Assembly (NCBI GenBank): GCA_963751335.1
Contig: CAVVUB010000008.1
Span: 186,001 to 250,000, forward strand
DNA from: Bog-473 sp963751335
Lineage (GTDB): Bacteria; Actinomycetota; Acidimicrobiia; Acidimicrobiales; RAAP-2
Length of the DNA: 64,000 nucleotides
Direction: 5' to 3'
Shown here: positions 26,636 through 35,322 of the stretch, piece by piece
Numbering within the stretch: position 1 is the first letter of the stretch
Layout: every line of letters begins with the position of its first letter
Translations under genes and position numbers: made by a program
Notes under the pieces: generated by a model
Seen by the model: the letters and a program-made list of their open reading frames with translations, nothing else
Database searches by the model: none
Told to the model about the DNA's origin: nothing

Positions 26636-28033
26636 TCAGCCGCGGGCGCACGCCGCACCGGCGGGACGATCGGAGGCACTCCAGCCGCTGGCCTCGCCGG
26701 CGGGCCAGAAATCGCCGGTCACGGGGTCCTGTTCGTAGGGCGCGGGCGCCGGCCGGCCGCCGGCCAGCGCAGCGAGGGCCTCGAGCAAGGCGGCGACATC
26801 GTCGCCCGACGTGCCGAGCCCGCAGCTGGCCCGCACCGCACCGGGGATGCCGCTGCGGTCGCCCCGCTGCACGGCCTCACGGGCCACGGCGATCCCGGCC
26901 TGGCCCACACCGAGCAGGCGGATGAGGTACGGGTGCGCGCAGAAGCAGCCGTGGCGCACGCCGAGGCCGAACTCGGCGCTGAGCCGGGACGCCACCAGCG
27001 CGTGGTGCATCCCGGCGACGACGAACGACGCCACGGCCAGCGTGTCGGTGCCCGGCGACGGCCCGAGCACGGTCACACCCTCGATGGCGCGCAGCCCGTC
27101 GTGCAGCTGGACGGACAGCGTCCGCTCGTGTGCCTCGATGGCGTCCCAGCCGATGCGCTCGAGCTCGTCCATGGCCGCGCCGAAGGCGACCGCGCCGACC
27201 ACGTTGGGCGAGCCCGCCTCCTCGCGCTCGGGCGGCTCGGTCCAGATGACCTCGTCCAGGTCGACCAGGTCCACCGCGCCGCCGCCGGCCAGGAACGGAT
27301 CGCCTTGTGAGAACGTGCGGCGCGGGCCGATCAGCGCGCCCGCCCCGAACGGGGCGTAGAGCTTGTGCCCGCTGAAGGCGATGTAGTCGGGCCACGGGGG
27401 GAGGGGACGGTGCGGGGCCAGCTGGGCCGCATCGAGCAGGACGGGGATGCCGCGTGCGTGCGCTTGGGCACAGATCTCCTCCACCGGGGGCAGCCAACCG
27501 GTGACGTTCGACGCGCCGGTCACGGCCAGGAGAGCGGGGGTGGGTCCGTCATCGAGCACGGCCACCACGTCGGCCGTGGTGAAGGTGCCCCCGGTCCCGC
27601 ACTCGACCCAACGCCGCCGGGCCACCCGGGCCCAGGGCAAGAGGTTGGCGTGGTGCTCGACGACGGTGGTGGCGACCACGTCGTCGGGGTTCAGGCGCAG
27701 CCGGTAGGCGAGGTGGTTGATGGCCTCGGTCGTGTTGCGCACCAGCACGACGACGTCGTCCGCGCCCTCGCCACGGTGGGCAAAGCGGTAGGCGCTGGCG
27801 CGAGCCGCCTCGTAGTCGGCGGTGGCCCGGCGCGACTTGTAGCCGGCCCCGCGGTGCACGCTCGAGTACCAGGGCAAGAACTCGGTCACCCGGTTGGCCA
27901 CCACCTCGAGGGCGGGGGTAGAGGCACCGCAATCGAGGTCGCGGTACGGCCGCTCCGTGCCGTCGAGGCACGGGACCGGTGCATGGGCGCCCACGAGGGG
28001 GGCGAGGGCGGCCTCGGGTGTCACGGCCGCCAC
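26636..28033 (-). CDS. Class V aminotransferase (cysteine desulfurase-like)
   Basis: A 465-residue fold-type I PLP enzyme of the SufS/NifS-like group. The PLP lysine is in AFSGHKLYAPFGAG, with DAAQLAPHRPL upstream as the aspartate and histidine region around the cofactor. VVEHHANLLPW holds the ring-stacking histidine. The C-terminal loop RHGCFCAHPYLIRL carries cysteines that could act as the persulfide site. SufS-type proteins are about 400-410 residues; this is longer at both ends. It has no iron-sulfur scaffold genes next to it, so a role in sulfur transfer is likely but not proven. It is divergent from the DksA-like gene. Confidence 0.8.
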   Translation of the reverse strand: MAAVTPEAALAPLVGAHAPVPCLDGTERPYRDLDCGASTPALEVVANRVTEFLPWYSSVHRGAGYKSRRATADYEAARASAYRFAHRGEGADDVVVLVRNTTEAINHLAYRLRLNPDDVVATTVVEHHANLLPWARVARRRWVECGTGGTFTTADVVAVLDDGPTPALLAVTGASNVTGWLPPVEEICAQAHARGIPVLLDAAQLAPHRPLPPWPDYIAFSGHKLYAPFGAGALIGPRRTFSQGDPFLAGGGAVDLVDLDEVIWTEPPEREEAGSPNVVGAVAFGAAMDELERIGWDAIEAHERTLSVQLHDGLRAIEGVTVLGPSPGTDTLAVASFVVAGMHHALVASRLSAEFGLGVRHGCFCAHPYLIRLLGVGQAGIAVAREAVQRGDRSGIPGAVRASCGLGTSGDDVAALLEALAALAGGRPAPAPYEQDPVTGDFWPAGEASGWSASDRPAGAACARG

Positions 28034-28079
28034 ACTACGGAGTGTCGCGCTCCGGGTCGCAGCAGCAGAGCTACATTCG

Positions 28080-28280
28080 ATGCCGATGGAGGAGCGCTAC
28101 GAATCCGAGCTCACCCGGTCGGCCACCGTGCTCGATGGTGTCGACCGCGCCCTCGAACGCCTGAGTGCGGGCAACTACGGCACGTGTGAGGCCTGCGCCG
28201 CGGTGATCCTGGATTCCGACCTCGAGCGCGATCCAACCCGCCGGCACTGCGAGCAGCATCTCGAAGTCGAGGTCGAGTAG
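28080..28280 (+). CDS. Small DksA/TraR-like zinc-finger protein
   Basis: A 66-residue protein from the ATG at 28080 (a second ATG at 28086 is equally possible). It has a helix-rich N-terminus (YESELTRSATVLDGVDRALE) and then RLSAGNYGTCEACAAVI followed by RRHCEQH, the pattern of the C-terminal zinc motif of DksA/TraR proteins, though with C-x2-C, a long gap and H-C rather than the full four-cysteine form. Such proteins can bind the RNA polymerase secondary channel or other partners. It converges on the superoxide dismutase gene, ending 10 bases before its stop. Confidence 0.7.
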   Translation: MPMEERYESELTRSATVLDGVDRALERLSAGNYGTCEACAAVILDSDLERDPTRRHCEQHLEVEVE

Positions 28281-28290
28281 TCCGAGGCCG

Positions 28291-28905
28291 TCAGCCCGGG
28301 ATCTTCAACATTTTGGCCGCGTCGAGCCGGCCCGCCACGTCCGGCCAGTTGACGACGTTCCACAGAGCGGCGAAGAAGTCGGCCTTCACGTTCTTGTACT
28401 GCAGGTAGAACGCGTGCTCCCAGGCGTCGAAGACCAACAAGGGCACGGAGCCGTTGCCGACATTGCCCTGATGGTCGTAGACCTGCTCGATGGTCAGCCG
28501 GCCGGCAAGGGGCTCGTAGGCCAGCACACCCCAACCCGAGCCCTGGATCGTCGACGTGGCCTGGGTGAAGTGCGCCTTGAACTTGTCGAAGGAGCCGAAG
28601 TTCTCGTCGATGGCCGAGCCGAGCGCGCCATCGGGCTTGTCGCCGCCGTCGGGGCTCTGGTTCTTCCAGAAGATGGAGTGCAGGACGTGGCCCGAGATGT
28701 GGAAGGCGAGGGTCTTCTCGAGTCCCACGATGGCGCCGAAGTCGTCCTTGTCACGTGCGGCGGCCAGCTTCTCGAGCGTCTGGTTGGCGCCGGTGACGTA
28801 GGCGGCGTGGTGCTTGTCGTGGTGGAGCTCCATGATCTGAGCCGACACGTGGGGCTCGAGGGCTCCATAGTCGTAGGGCAGATCGGGAAGCGTGTAGTCG
28901 GCCAT
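28291..28905 (-). CDS. sodA: Superoxide dismutase, Fe/Mn type
   Basis: A 204-residue superoxide dismutase. The metal ligands are recognisable in MELHHDKHHAAYV (His), AFHISGHVLHSIFW (His) and VFDAWEHAFYLQY (Asp and His). It begins ADYTLPDLPYDYGALEP, the standard N-terminus. The GSGWGVLAY region matches the family. Metal preference (Fe, Mn or cambialistic) cannot be settled from sequence alone. It converts superoxide to hydrogen peroxide and oxygen in the cytoplasm. ATG with GAGGAGA upstream; monocistronic. Confidence 0.95.
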   Translation of the reverse strand: MADYTLPDLPYDYGALEPHVSAQIMELHHDKHHAAYVTGANQTLEKLAAARDKDDFGAIVGLEKTLAFHISGHVLHSIFWKNQSPDGGDKPDGALGSAIDENFGSFDKFKAHFTQATSTIQGSGWGVLAYEPLAGRLTIEQVYDHQGNVGNGSVPLLVFDAWEHAFYLQYKNVKADFFAALWNVVNWPDVAGRLDAAKMLKIPG

Positions 28906-29603
28906 GGGATCTCCTCTGTCGTCTCGATATCGGGGATTGTCTGCTGGACCCTACCCGACCGTCACGGCGGCGATACCAGGTCAGGGGCACACACCGGTGT
29001 ACCTACCGGGCACATACCGGTGCAAGCGGGGTGCATGTCGTGCACATCTCGACCTTGGCGGCACGCACGATGTGCCATTACCCGCTCACGAGCGACCGAC
29101 ACGACCAGCCCAGGTGCGGGCGTGTCAGCCCACTCGCGGGCGAGGACACAGAGCCGCCCGATCGCCCCAAATCCATTGCCCCGTTTCGGCACCGCGGAGC
29201 ACCGCTTCGGTCGAAGTGGTGCGATTCGGGCAGCACGGGCGGCGATGGCCGCCCAGCTTGCTCACAACCAAGCGCTCACAGCCATGCACGATGCGATGCG
29301 TCGTGACCTCGCTCCGCTCCGTTGGCGTTGGTTGAATTGGACGTTGGTGTAATTGCTCAACTGGAAGAGAACAAAACGGCAACAGAACATCGGATAGATC
29401 CCTGTCCGGACACGTGTTCGTCGTTCGTGGTGGCTTTGGCGCTCACCGCCGCTCGACATGTCGCGTCGGCTGGGCGGACGCCGTCGAAGAAAATGCTTGG
29501 CATCCGGCAGATGATGGGTTACCGTAACCGCCGTTCAACCTCGACGATGCGTGCGCATTTGCGACGCGGTCGTCGGTGGACAAGGCGGAAAGGGAGGGGA
29601 CCG
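28906..29603. other. No gene recognised; upstream region of two divergent genes
   Basis: About 700 bases. It contains ACACCGGTGT, a perfect 10 bp palindrome at 28991-29000, with related CCGG-containing segments over the next 40 bases (TACCGGGCAC, ATACCGGTGC). This could be a regulatory site for the superoxide dismutase or the secreted protein. Just before 29604 lies AGGGAGGGG, the ribosome site. Open frames here are not convincing. Confidence 0.5.
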
Positions 29604-30239
29604 ATGATCCGCAAGCTTCTCGGTATCGGCGCGCTCGTCGCAGTGTCGACGAATCTGGGTGTCGTGCTTTCAACAGCTGGAGTCGCCGGAGCGGTTCCTC
29701 CTCCCGCGACCGGCACCGCGATCTGCAAGATCGCGTCAGGAAGTGGAACGCTCTCGCCGGGACTGAGCTCAACGGGGTCCCCCGGCGGCGTCAAGATCAA
29801 ATTCACGGCGACCATGGTGGTCGGTGGATCATGCGGCGGTAGCGTCACGTCCCCATCGGGGGTGACCGTCGTCGGCGGAACGGTCAAGGGAAAGGGCTTC
29901 TACAACCCGGTGCCCTCGACGGGCAACGGCAGCAGTTGTGCCAACTTCGCGAGTTCGGACATCGTGGGGAAGATCGTGGTCAAAGTCAACTGGTCCGTCA
30001 CCGGACCTGCGATCGCCAATACCAAGGTGGTCTACAAGAACAACACCGGTACCGTCGCGGGGTCGGGCACGGACACCGTCACCCTCAACGCTCCGAGCGG
30101 GACCGCGGTCAAATCCGGTTCGTTCACCACCCCGAACAACCCGCACCAGCTCGTTCTCGTGACCAATATTCCGGGGCCGACGTGCTCTGGGACCACTTCG
30201 ACCTTCTCCATACTTCCGGGCAGCAACATTTCGATGTAG
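29604..30239 (+). CDS. Secreted protein of unknown function (paralog A)
   Basis: A 211-residue protein with ATG at 29604 preceded by AGGGAGGGG. It has a signal peptide (MIRKLLGIGALVAVSTNLG, cleavage probably after GVAGA) and is then rich in Gly, Ser, Thr and Val with two or three cysteines (AICKIASGSGTLSPG, GGSCGGSVTSPSGVTVVGGT, CANFASSDIVGKIVVKVNWS). No TM anchor or sortase signal is seen. It resembles the next gene in length, signal peptide, cysteine spacing and threonine-rich C-terminus. This type of beta-rich secreted protein is common in actinobacteria; I do not recognise a named family. Confidence 0.75.
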   Translation: MIRKLLGIGALVAVSTNLGVVLSTAGVAGAVPPPATGTAICKIASGSGTLSPGLSSTGSPGGVKIKFTATMVVGGSCGGSVTSPSGVTVVGGTVKGKGFYNPVPSTGNGSSCANFASSDIVGKIVVKVNWSVTGPAIANTKVVYKNNTGTVAGSGTDTVTLNAPSGTAVKSGSFTTPNNPHQLVLVTNIPGPTCSGTTSTFSILPGSNISM

Positions 30240-30286
30240 TCGAGGCCTCGTCGCGATGTGTTGGCCTCCCACCGGAAGAGGCAACG

Positions 30287-30326
30287 CAATGCTTCTCAAT
30301 GCTTCTCAATGCTTCTCAATGCTTCA
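30287..30326. repeat. Fourfold 10-bp tandem repeat upstream of a gene
   Basis: CAATGCTTCT is repeated three times exactly, with a fourth copy ending CAATGCTTCA, covering 30287-30326. It lies directly upstream of the ribosome site (AAAGGAG at 30331-30337) of the second secreted-protein gene. Copy number is likely to vary by slippage and could influence expression; it is too short and close-packed to be a CRISPR. Confidence 0.85.
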
Positions 30327-30345
30327 GTTCAAAGGAGATTCAAAG

Positions 30346-30978
30346 ATGAACAAGCTCTGTCGACACATGATGTTGGCCACCGCAGGTGTGGTGGTCTTGG
30401 CGCTCACTCCCGCCGTGGAAGCCTCTGCGGCCGGCAACCCGTTCCAACCCGTGCTTCCGGGCAATGTGACCTGCAATCAGTCTCTCGGCCCGTGGTCAGG
30501 AGCGATCCAGTTCAGCCCGCCACTCTTCAATAACGGAACGGCCACGACCGAGAAGATGATCGTGAAGGCGACGTTGGGCAACTCCGCGAGCCCGTGTGTG
30601 ACGACGGCGGGCATCGCCGTGGCCGGAGCGATCAAAGGCACGATGACCTTCACCGGCGCGAAGGCGAACAGGTGCTCCAAGGTCTTCAACGGACTCTCCC
30701 GTGTGCCGATTTCGAGCTCGAAGTTCAAGCTGACGTGGACCACCCCGCCGGGGGCGCCGACTGTTTGGAAGCAGCCGCCCGCCTTCTCCGTCGTGGGTGC
30801 ACCCGGTATGACGAGTTTGACCGTCACCGGCGGAAAGGTCACGGGGTCGTTCTCACCGTATGCGACACCGAACGCCACGCTCTCGGACGCGAACTGGGCT
30901 GCCGCAGTCCCCACCGGTTGCGCTTCGACTGTCGGTCTCTCCAACCTGACCCTGGGTACCTCGTCCGGTACGTGGTAG
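30346..30978 (+). CDS. Secreted protein of unknown function (paralog B)
   Basis: A 210-residue protein, ATG at 30346 with AAAGGAG eight bases upstream. The signal peptide is MNKLCRHMMLATAGVVVLAL with cleavage probably at SAAG. The mature part is beta-rich, with cysteines at NVTCNQSLG, SPCVTTAG and NRCSKVF and a Gly/Ser/Thr-rich end. It appears related to the preceding gene (similar length, Cys pattern, repeated motif of a tryptophan followed by threonines), so the pair probably arose by duplication. No catalytic motif is visible. It lies about 165 bases before the XRE regulator. Confidence 0.75.
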   Translation: MNKLCRHMMLATAGVVVLALTPAVEASAAGNPFQPVLPGNVTCNQSLGPWSGAIQFSPPLFNNGTATTEKMIVKATLGNSASPCVTTAGIAVAGAIKGTMTFTGAKANRCSKVFNGLSRVPISSSKFKLTWTTPPGAPTVWKQPPAFSVVGAPGMTSLTVTGGKVTGSFSPYATPNATLSDANWAAAVPTGCASTVGLSNLTLGTSSGTW

Positions 30979-31143
30979 TACGTCGGCGGGTGTGAGTCAG
31001 CACTGAGGGACGACCTCGGGTTTGGTCGACGTCACCTCTGGGGGACGGGGTCAAGGACGGCCTCTCTCCTCACTTCTCACTCGTCAGCCCCCCTTGCAGA
31101 GGCCCCGCAGTACGCTTGCTCGAGTGAGCACGGAGCGGCGCGA

Positions 31144-31596
31144 GTGAACACGGACCCCAAGGACCGTTGGAACGATCTCGGGGCGTTCATCCGTGAGCAA
31201 CGGGGGTCGGCTCGATTGTCCTTGCGACGGCTCTCGGAGCTCGCCGGCATCTCGAACCCGTATCTCAGCCAGATCGAGCGTGGCCTGCGTCGGCCCTCGG
31301 CCGAGATCCTCCAGCAGATCGCCAAGGCGTTGCGCATCTCCGCCGAGACGCTCTACGTCCAGGCCGGCATCCTCGAGCCGCCCGACGGGACGCCCGACCT
31401 GACCCGGGCCATCATGGCGGACCAGAGCGTCAGCGAGGACCAGAAGCAGGCGCTGGTGCGCATCTACCTGTCCTTTCGCCGCGAGTTCGAGGAGGAACGG
31501 GTCCAGGCCGCGGCCGACGCCCATGCGCCGGGCGACGGCAACGGAGGCGAGTCGACGGCGGCCGCGGCGGCGGCACCGACGCCGACCACCGCCTGA
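31144..31596 (+). CDS. XRE-family helix-turn-helix regulator
   Basis: A 150-residue protein with an HTH_3 domain at residues 12-67 (LGAFIREQRGSARLSLRRLS then ELAGISNPYLSQIERGLRRP). The recognition helix ends with RRPSAEILQQIAKALRIS. A helical segment QKQALVRIYLSFRREFEEER follows, then an Ala/Thr/Gly-rich tail. A GTG start at 31144 matches the domain border. Genes of this type in actinobacteria often control metabolism or stress near the mycothiol or cell-envelope genes. Its target is unknown, but its position 100 bases upstream of mshA suggests a possible local target. Confidence 0.85.
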   Translation: MNTDPKDRWNDLGAFIREQRGSARLSLRRLSELAGISNPYLSQIERGLRRPSAEILQQIAKALRISAETLYVQAGILEPPDGTPDLTRAIMADQSVSEDQKQALVRIYLSFRREFEEERVQAAADAHAPGDGNGGESTAAAAAAPTPTTA

Positions 31597-31698
31597 CCGC
31601 GGTCCAGCTCCGGGCACCCTTCGGCCCCCCTGACCGCACCCGCAGCGGACCGCGGCACCGGTTCGCGACTCCGGGCCGCCGGTAGGCTTTCCGACGCC

Positions 31699-32940
31699 AT
31701 GCGCCGCCTCGCCGTTCTCTCTCTGCACACGTCCCCGCTGGCCCAGCCGGGCACGGGCGACGGGGGTGGCATGAACGTCTACGTGCGGGAGCTGACCTCC
31801 GCGCTGGCCCGCACCGGCGTGGCCTGCGACGTGTTCACCCGGGCCTGGTCGCCCGATCTGCCTCCGGTGATCGAGGTCGAGCCGGGCCTCCTGGTGCACC
31901 ACGTGCCCGCCGGTCCACTCCATGCCGTGGCCAAGGAGACGCTGCCCACCGTGGTCGACGAGTTCACGGCCCGGGTGCTCGAATCGATGCGGGCGGCGGG
32001 GAACTACACGTCGGTGCACGCCAACTACTGGCTGTCCGGCTTGTCGGGTCACGTGATCAAGCACGAGCTGAACCTGCCCCTCGTCTGTACCTTCCACACG
32101 CTCGACCGGGTCAAGGCGGAGTCGATGCCCGAAGAGGTCGAGGCCGACATGCCGCACCGGCGCGCCGAGGCCGAGGCGTCCGTCATCGAATGCTCCGACG
32201 CCGTCCTGGCGTCGTGCAGCGTCGAGGCCGAGCAGATCGCCTCGCTCTACGGCGGCGACCCCGGCCGCATCCGGATCGTGCCGCCGGGCGTCGACCACGC
32301 CTTCTTCGGTCCCGGTCACCGGCCGCAGGCCCGGCGCGCCCTGGGGCTCCCGCTCGAGGGGCGCCTCTTGCTCTTCGTGGGGCGCATCCAGCCGCTCAAA
32401 TGCGCCGACGTGGCGGTCGAGACGCTGGCCGAGTTGCTCGACCGCGGGAGCGAGCCCTACCAGCTCGTCGTGGTGGGCGGGCCCAGCGGGCCGCACGGCG
32501 AGAAGGCGCTCCAAGGCCTCTTCGATCTGGCCGACGCCCGGGGCGTGCGCGACCACGTCTCCTTCGTCGAACCCCAGCCCCACGAGCTGCTGTCGTCCTA
32601 TTACCGGGCGGCTGACGTCTGCCTCGTGCCGAGCCGCTCGGAATCCTTCGGCCTGGTCGCCCTCGAGGCGGCGGCGTGCGGGACGCCGGTGGTTGCCTCG
32701 GCGGTGGGCGGCCTGACCACACTGGTCGACCACGGGCACACCGGCTTCCTGGTCGACCAGCCCGACCCGGCGGAGTACGCCGCTGCCGTGCGCCGCGTCT
32801 TCGACGCGCCGCTGGCGGCCGAGCGCCTCTCCACGGCCTCGGTGCTCCGGGCCCGGCTCTACACCTGGCGCGCCGCCGCCCGGACCCTGGTCGAGCTGCA
32901 CGACGAGCTGGCCGCCGGGCGTCTCGTCGAGTGCAGCTGA
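31699..32940 (+). CDS. mshA: D-inositol-3-phosphate glycosyltransferase MshA (mycothiol synthesis)
   Basis: A 413-residue GT-B glycosyltransferase of family GT4. The N-terminus has SLHTSPLAQPGTGDGGGMNV, which matches the MshA nucleotide-inositol pocket. It continues with YVRELTSALARTGVACDVFT, FVGRIQPLKCADVAVETLAE, PPGVDHAFF and the C-terminal donor site SRSESFGLVALEAAACGTPV. MshA joins N-acetylglucosamine to inositol phosphate, the first committed step of mycothiol, the main low-molecular-weight thiol of actinobacteria. This gene is followed by a YbjN-domain gene, the same order as in mycobacteria. ATG start, no visible Shine-Dalgarno. Confidence 0.9.
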   Translation: MRRLAVLSLHTSPLAQPGTGDGGGMNVYVRELTSALARTGVACDVFTRAWSPDLPPVIEVEPGLLVHHVPAGPLHAVAKETLPTVVDEFTARVLESMRAAGNYTSVHANYWLSGLSGHVIKHELNLPLVCTFHTLDRVKAESMPEEVEADMPHRRAEAEASVIECSDAVLASCSVEAEQIASLYGGDPGRIRIVPPGVDHAFFGPGHRPQARRALGLPLEGRLLLFVGRIQPLKCADVAVETLAELLDRGSEPYQLVVVGGPSGPHGEKALQGLFDLADARGVRDHVSFVEPQPHELLSSYYRAADVCLVPSRSESFGLVALEAAACGTPVVASAVGGLTTLVDHGHTGFLVDQPDPAEYAAAVRRVFDAPLAAERLSTASVLRARLYTWRAAARTLVELHDELAAGRLVECS

Positions 32941-32995
32941 CCGTCGTCCCGCCGCGGCGGGGCGAGGGCTTCGGGACCACCTAGGCGCGCTCACG

Positions 32996-33490
32996 GTGCC
33001 GCTGGTCGACCTGCCCGAAGAAGACGAGATGGCCGCCGCCGTGGCGTGCATCGACGCCTGGGCCGAGCGGGAGCTGGCGGCCGGCGGCTTCCTGGTGGCA
33101 GCCGAGCGCCAGGAGGTGACGGACCGCACGGCGTCGTTCCGGTGGTATCTCCGCTTCAAGGGTGAGGAGAAGGACTTCATCACCGTGTGGTTCACGCTCA
33201 AACAGCGCACCTTGCACCACGAGGCTCAGTTCATGCCGGCGCCCGAGGCCAACAAGGAAGACGTGTACGCCTACCTGATGCGGCGCAACGCGCAGCTCTT
33301 CGGCATGTGGTTCGCCCTCGGACCCGAAGACGCCGTGTACCTGGTGGGGCGGGTGCCGGCCGCCCTCATCGACGACGACGAGCTCGACCGCATCGCCGGG
33401 TCCTCGGTGCTCTACACCGACGACCACTTCCCGACCGCGATGACGCTGGGTTACCCCTCGACCTACCGGCGCCGGCCCCGCCGCCGCTGA
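32996..33490 (+). CDS. YbjN-domain protein
   Basis: A 164-residue protein from a GTG at 32996. The fold is of the YbjN/type III-secretion-chaperone-like family: FRWYLRFKGEEKDFITVWFT, LKQRTLHHEAQFMPAPEANK, YAYLMRRNAQLFGMWFALGP, VGRVPAALIDDDELDRIAGS. The same gene follows mshA in mycobacteria, where its biochemical role is unknown. It is positioned 55 bases after mshA and before proC, probably as part of the same transcript. No membrane helix. Confidence 0.8.
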   Translation: MPLVDLPEEDEMAAAVACIDAWAERELAAGGFLVAAERQEVTDRTASFRWYLRFKGEEKDFITVWFTLKQRTLHHEAQFMPAPEANKEDVYAYLMRRNAQLFGMWFALGPEDAVYLVGRVPAALIDDDELDRIAGSSVLYTDDHFPTAMTLGYPSTYRRRPRRR

Positions 33491-33556
33491 TGCGCGAGGA
33501 CGTCCCCGGACGCCGGCCCTCGGCGTTCGGCGCCGGGGGTCACTAACGTCGCGACC

Positions 33557-34372
33557 ATGGCAAGCCTGCTGATCGTCGGCGGCGGGAAGATGGGCACGGC
33601 CCTGCTGGGTGGGCTGCTCACGTCGGGCTGGATCGAAATGGCGGACGTGGTGGTGCTCGAGCCGGTGGCCGAACGGCGGGCCGAGCTCGAGGCGGACTTC
33701 ACCGGGCTGCGCACGCACGCGGCGCCCGAACCCGGGCTGCTGGGCGACGGGGGAGAGCGCCCGCCCGGCGCCGTCCTGGCCACCAAGCCCGACGCGGCGG
33801 AGGGCGCCTGCCGGGCTCTGGGTGTGACCGGCGTCACCCGGGTCCTTTCCGTCGTGGCCGGCGTGCCGGCGCAACGGCTGGAGTCGGCGCTGGGTGGCCA
33901 ACCCGCGGTGGTCCGGGCCATGCCCAACACGCCCGCCCTCGTCGGGGCCGGGGTGAGCGCCATCTCGGGCGGCTCTTTCGCCACCTCGGCCGATCTGGCC
34001 TGGGCCGAGGACGTGCTCTCGGCCGTGGGCACCGTGGTCCGGCTGCCCGAGCGCCTGCTCGATGCCGTGACCGGCCTCTCCGGTTCGGGACCGGCGTACC
34101 TCTTCTTGGTGGCCGAGGCGATGATCGAGGCGGGGGTGCAAATGGGGTTGACCCGGGACGTCAGCCACACGCTGGTCGTCGAGACGATGGCCGGCTCGGC
34201 CGCGCTGCTCAAGGAGACCGGACGCGACCCGGCCGCACTGCGGGCCGAGGTGACCTCGCCCGCCGGCACCACGGCGGCCGGCATCCGCACCCTCGAGGCG
34301 CGGGCGACCCGCTCGGCCTTCATGGAAGCGGTGGCCGCCGCCACGGAACGGTCCCGCAACCTGGCCCGCTGA
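33557..34372 (+). CDS. proC: Pyrroline-5-carboxylate reductase
   Basis: A 271-residue reductase. The N-terminal Rossmann motif is LLIVGGGKMGTALLGGLL. MPNTPALVGAGVSAISGG and LSGSGPAYLFLVAEAMIEAG are the conserved substrate and dimer regions, and SPAGTTAAGIRTLEA is the C-terminal signature. It reduces 1-pyrroline-5-carboxylate to proline using NAD(P)H. It lies between the YbjN gene and the SAM-hydrolase-family gene, 10 bases before the latter, so the two may be cotranscribed. Confidence 0.93.
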   Translation: MASLLIVGGGKMGTALLGGLLTSGWIEMADVVVLEPVAERRAELEADFTGLRTHAAPEPGLLGDGGERPPGAVLATKPDAAEGACRALGVTGVTRVLSVVAGVPAQRLESALGGQPAVVRAMPNTPALVGAGVSAISGGSFATSADLAWAEDVLSAVGTVVRLPERLLDAVTGLSGSGPAYLFLVAEAMIEAGVQMGLTRDVSHTLVVETMAGSAALLKETGRDPAALRAEVTSPAGTTAAGIRTLEARATRSAFMEAVAAATERSRNLAR

Positions 34373-34382
34373 GGCCACCACC

Positions 34383-35277
34383 GTGCCGACCGGGCCTGTC
34401 CGCACCGTCTTTTTCCTCTCGGACTTCGGGACGCAGGACGAGTTCGCCGGGGTGGTGCACGCGGTCATCGCGGCCCGGGCCCCCGGGACCACCGTCATCG
34501 ACCTGACCCACAACATCCCGGCCTTCGACGTGCGGGCGGGGAGCCACACGCCTGGTGCGGGCGGTGCCCCACCTCGGTCCCGGGGTCGTGCTGGGCGTCG
34601 TCGACCCGGGCGTGGGGACGGGGCGACGTGGCATCGGCATCGAGGTGGCGCTGCCGGCCGGCGGGACTCTGCACTTCATCGGTCCCGACAACGGGCTGCT
34701 GGTGGCGTCGGCCGAGGAGGCCGGGGAGGCTCCGGTCCGCCGGGTGGTCGAGTTGCACCGGCCGCCGCCGCCGCCCGACCGCGGCTCGACCTTCGACGGG
34801 CGCGACCTCTTCGGCCCGGCGGCGGCGGCGCTGTGCGCCGGCGGCGCGCTGCTCGAGCTGGGCGACGTGGTCGACCCGTACTCGTTGGTGCGACTGATCG
34901 GCGGGGTGGTCGAGGAGGGACGGCTGCCGGACGGGCGGGCCTGTCTGCGCGCCGAGGTGACCTGGGCCGACCACTACGGCAATCTGCAGCTGGCGGCGAC
35001 GGTGGCCGACGCCCGGGTGGCCGGGCTGACTTCGGGGGATTGCATCGAGCTGAGCGTTCCGGGCGCCTCGGGCTGGGAGCGCTCCGACGGCCTGTCCTAT
35101 TCGTTGGTGCCCGAGGGCGTGCGGTTGCGGTGCATCGACGCCTTCGGAGAGCTCGAGCCCGGGGAATTCGGCCTGCTGGTGGACGCCAACGGGCATTTGG
35201 CCGTGGTGGCCGGCGGGGCCTCGGCCGCCCGCTGGCTGAACGTGGCCGCCGGGGAGCTGGTCGTCCTGGCCTGGTAG
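34383..35277 (+). CDS. SAM hydroxide adenosyltransferase / S-adenosyl-l-methionine hydrolase family (DUF62), one frameshift
   Basis: From the GTG at 34383 the N-terminus is VFFLSDFGTQDEFAGVVHAV, with DLTHNIPAFDVRAGSHT, typical of the DUF62 family that cleaves S-adenosylmethionine to adenosine and methionine. The first frame becomes unrelated Gly/Arg-rich sequence after 34549. Removing one C at 34551-34552 gives HTLVRAVPHLGPGVVLGVVD, then FIGPDNGLL, STFDGRDLFGPAAAAL and WADHYGNLQ, ending at 35277 (297 residues). The cysteine-less active site uses an arginine and aspartates in SDFGTQDEFAG and FIGPDNG. The break sits mid-domain in an otherwise intact protein, so base error is likely. Between proC and rex. 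Confidence 0.8.
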
Positions 35278-35322
35278 CCCCGGTTTGGTGCCCTCGAGAC
35301 CCTCCTCGGTACCCTCTTGGTG

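Noticed and set aside
25048..26679. Minus-strand frame of 543 codons
   Set aside because: Runs antisense to the HTH-citrate synthase and out of frame through the lipoprotein gene; no coherent protein.
28906..29603. Structured RNA or riboswitch in the 700-base gap
   Set aside because: Only short palindromes around CCGG were seen, without a conserved riboswitch core or a terminator stem with T residues.
30287..30326. CRISPR-like array
   Set aside because: The repeat is only 10 bp and has no spacers; plain tandem repetition.
31084..33210. Open frame of 708 codons on the minus strand
   Set aside because: It lies opposite the XRE and mshA genes, has Arg/Gly/His-rich composition and no domain; long antisense frames are normal at this GC content.
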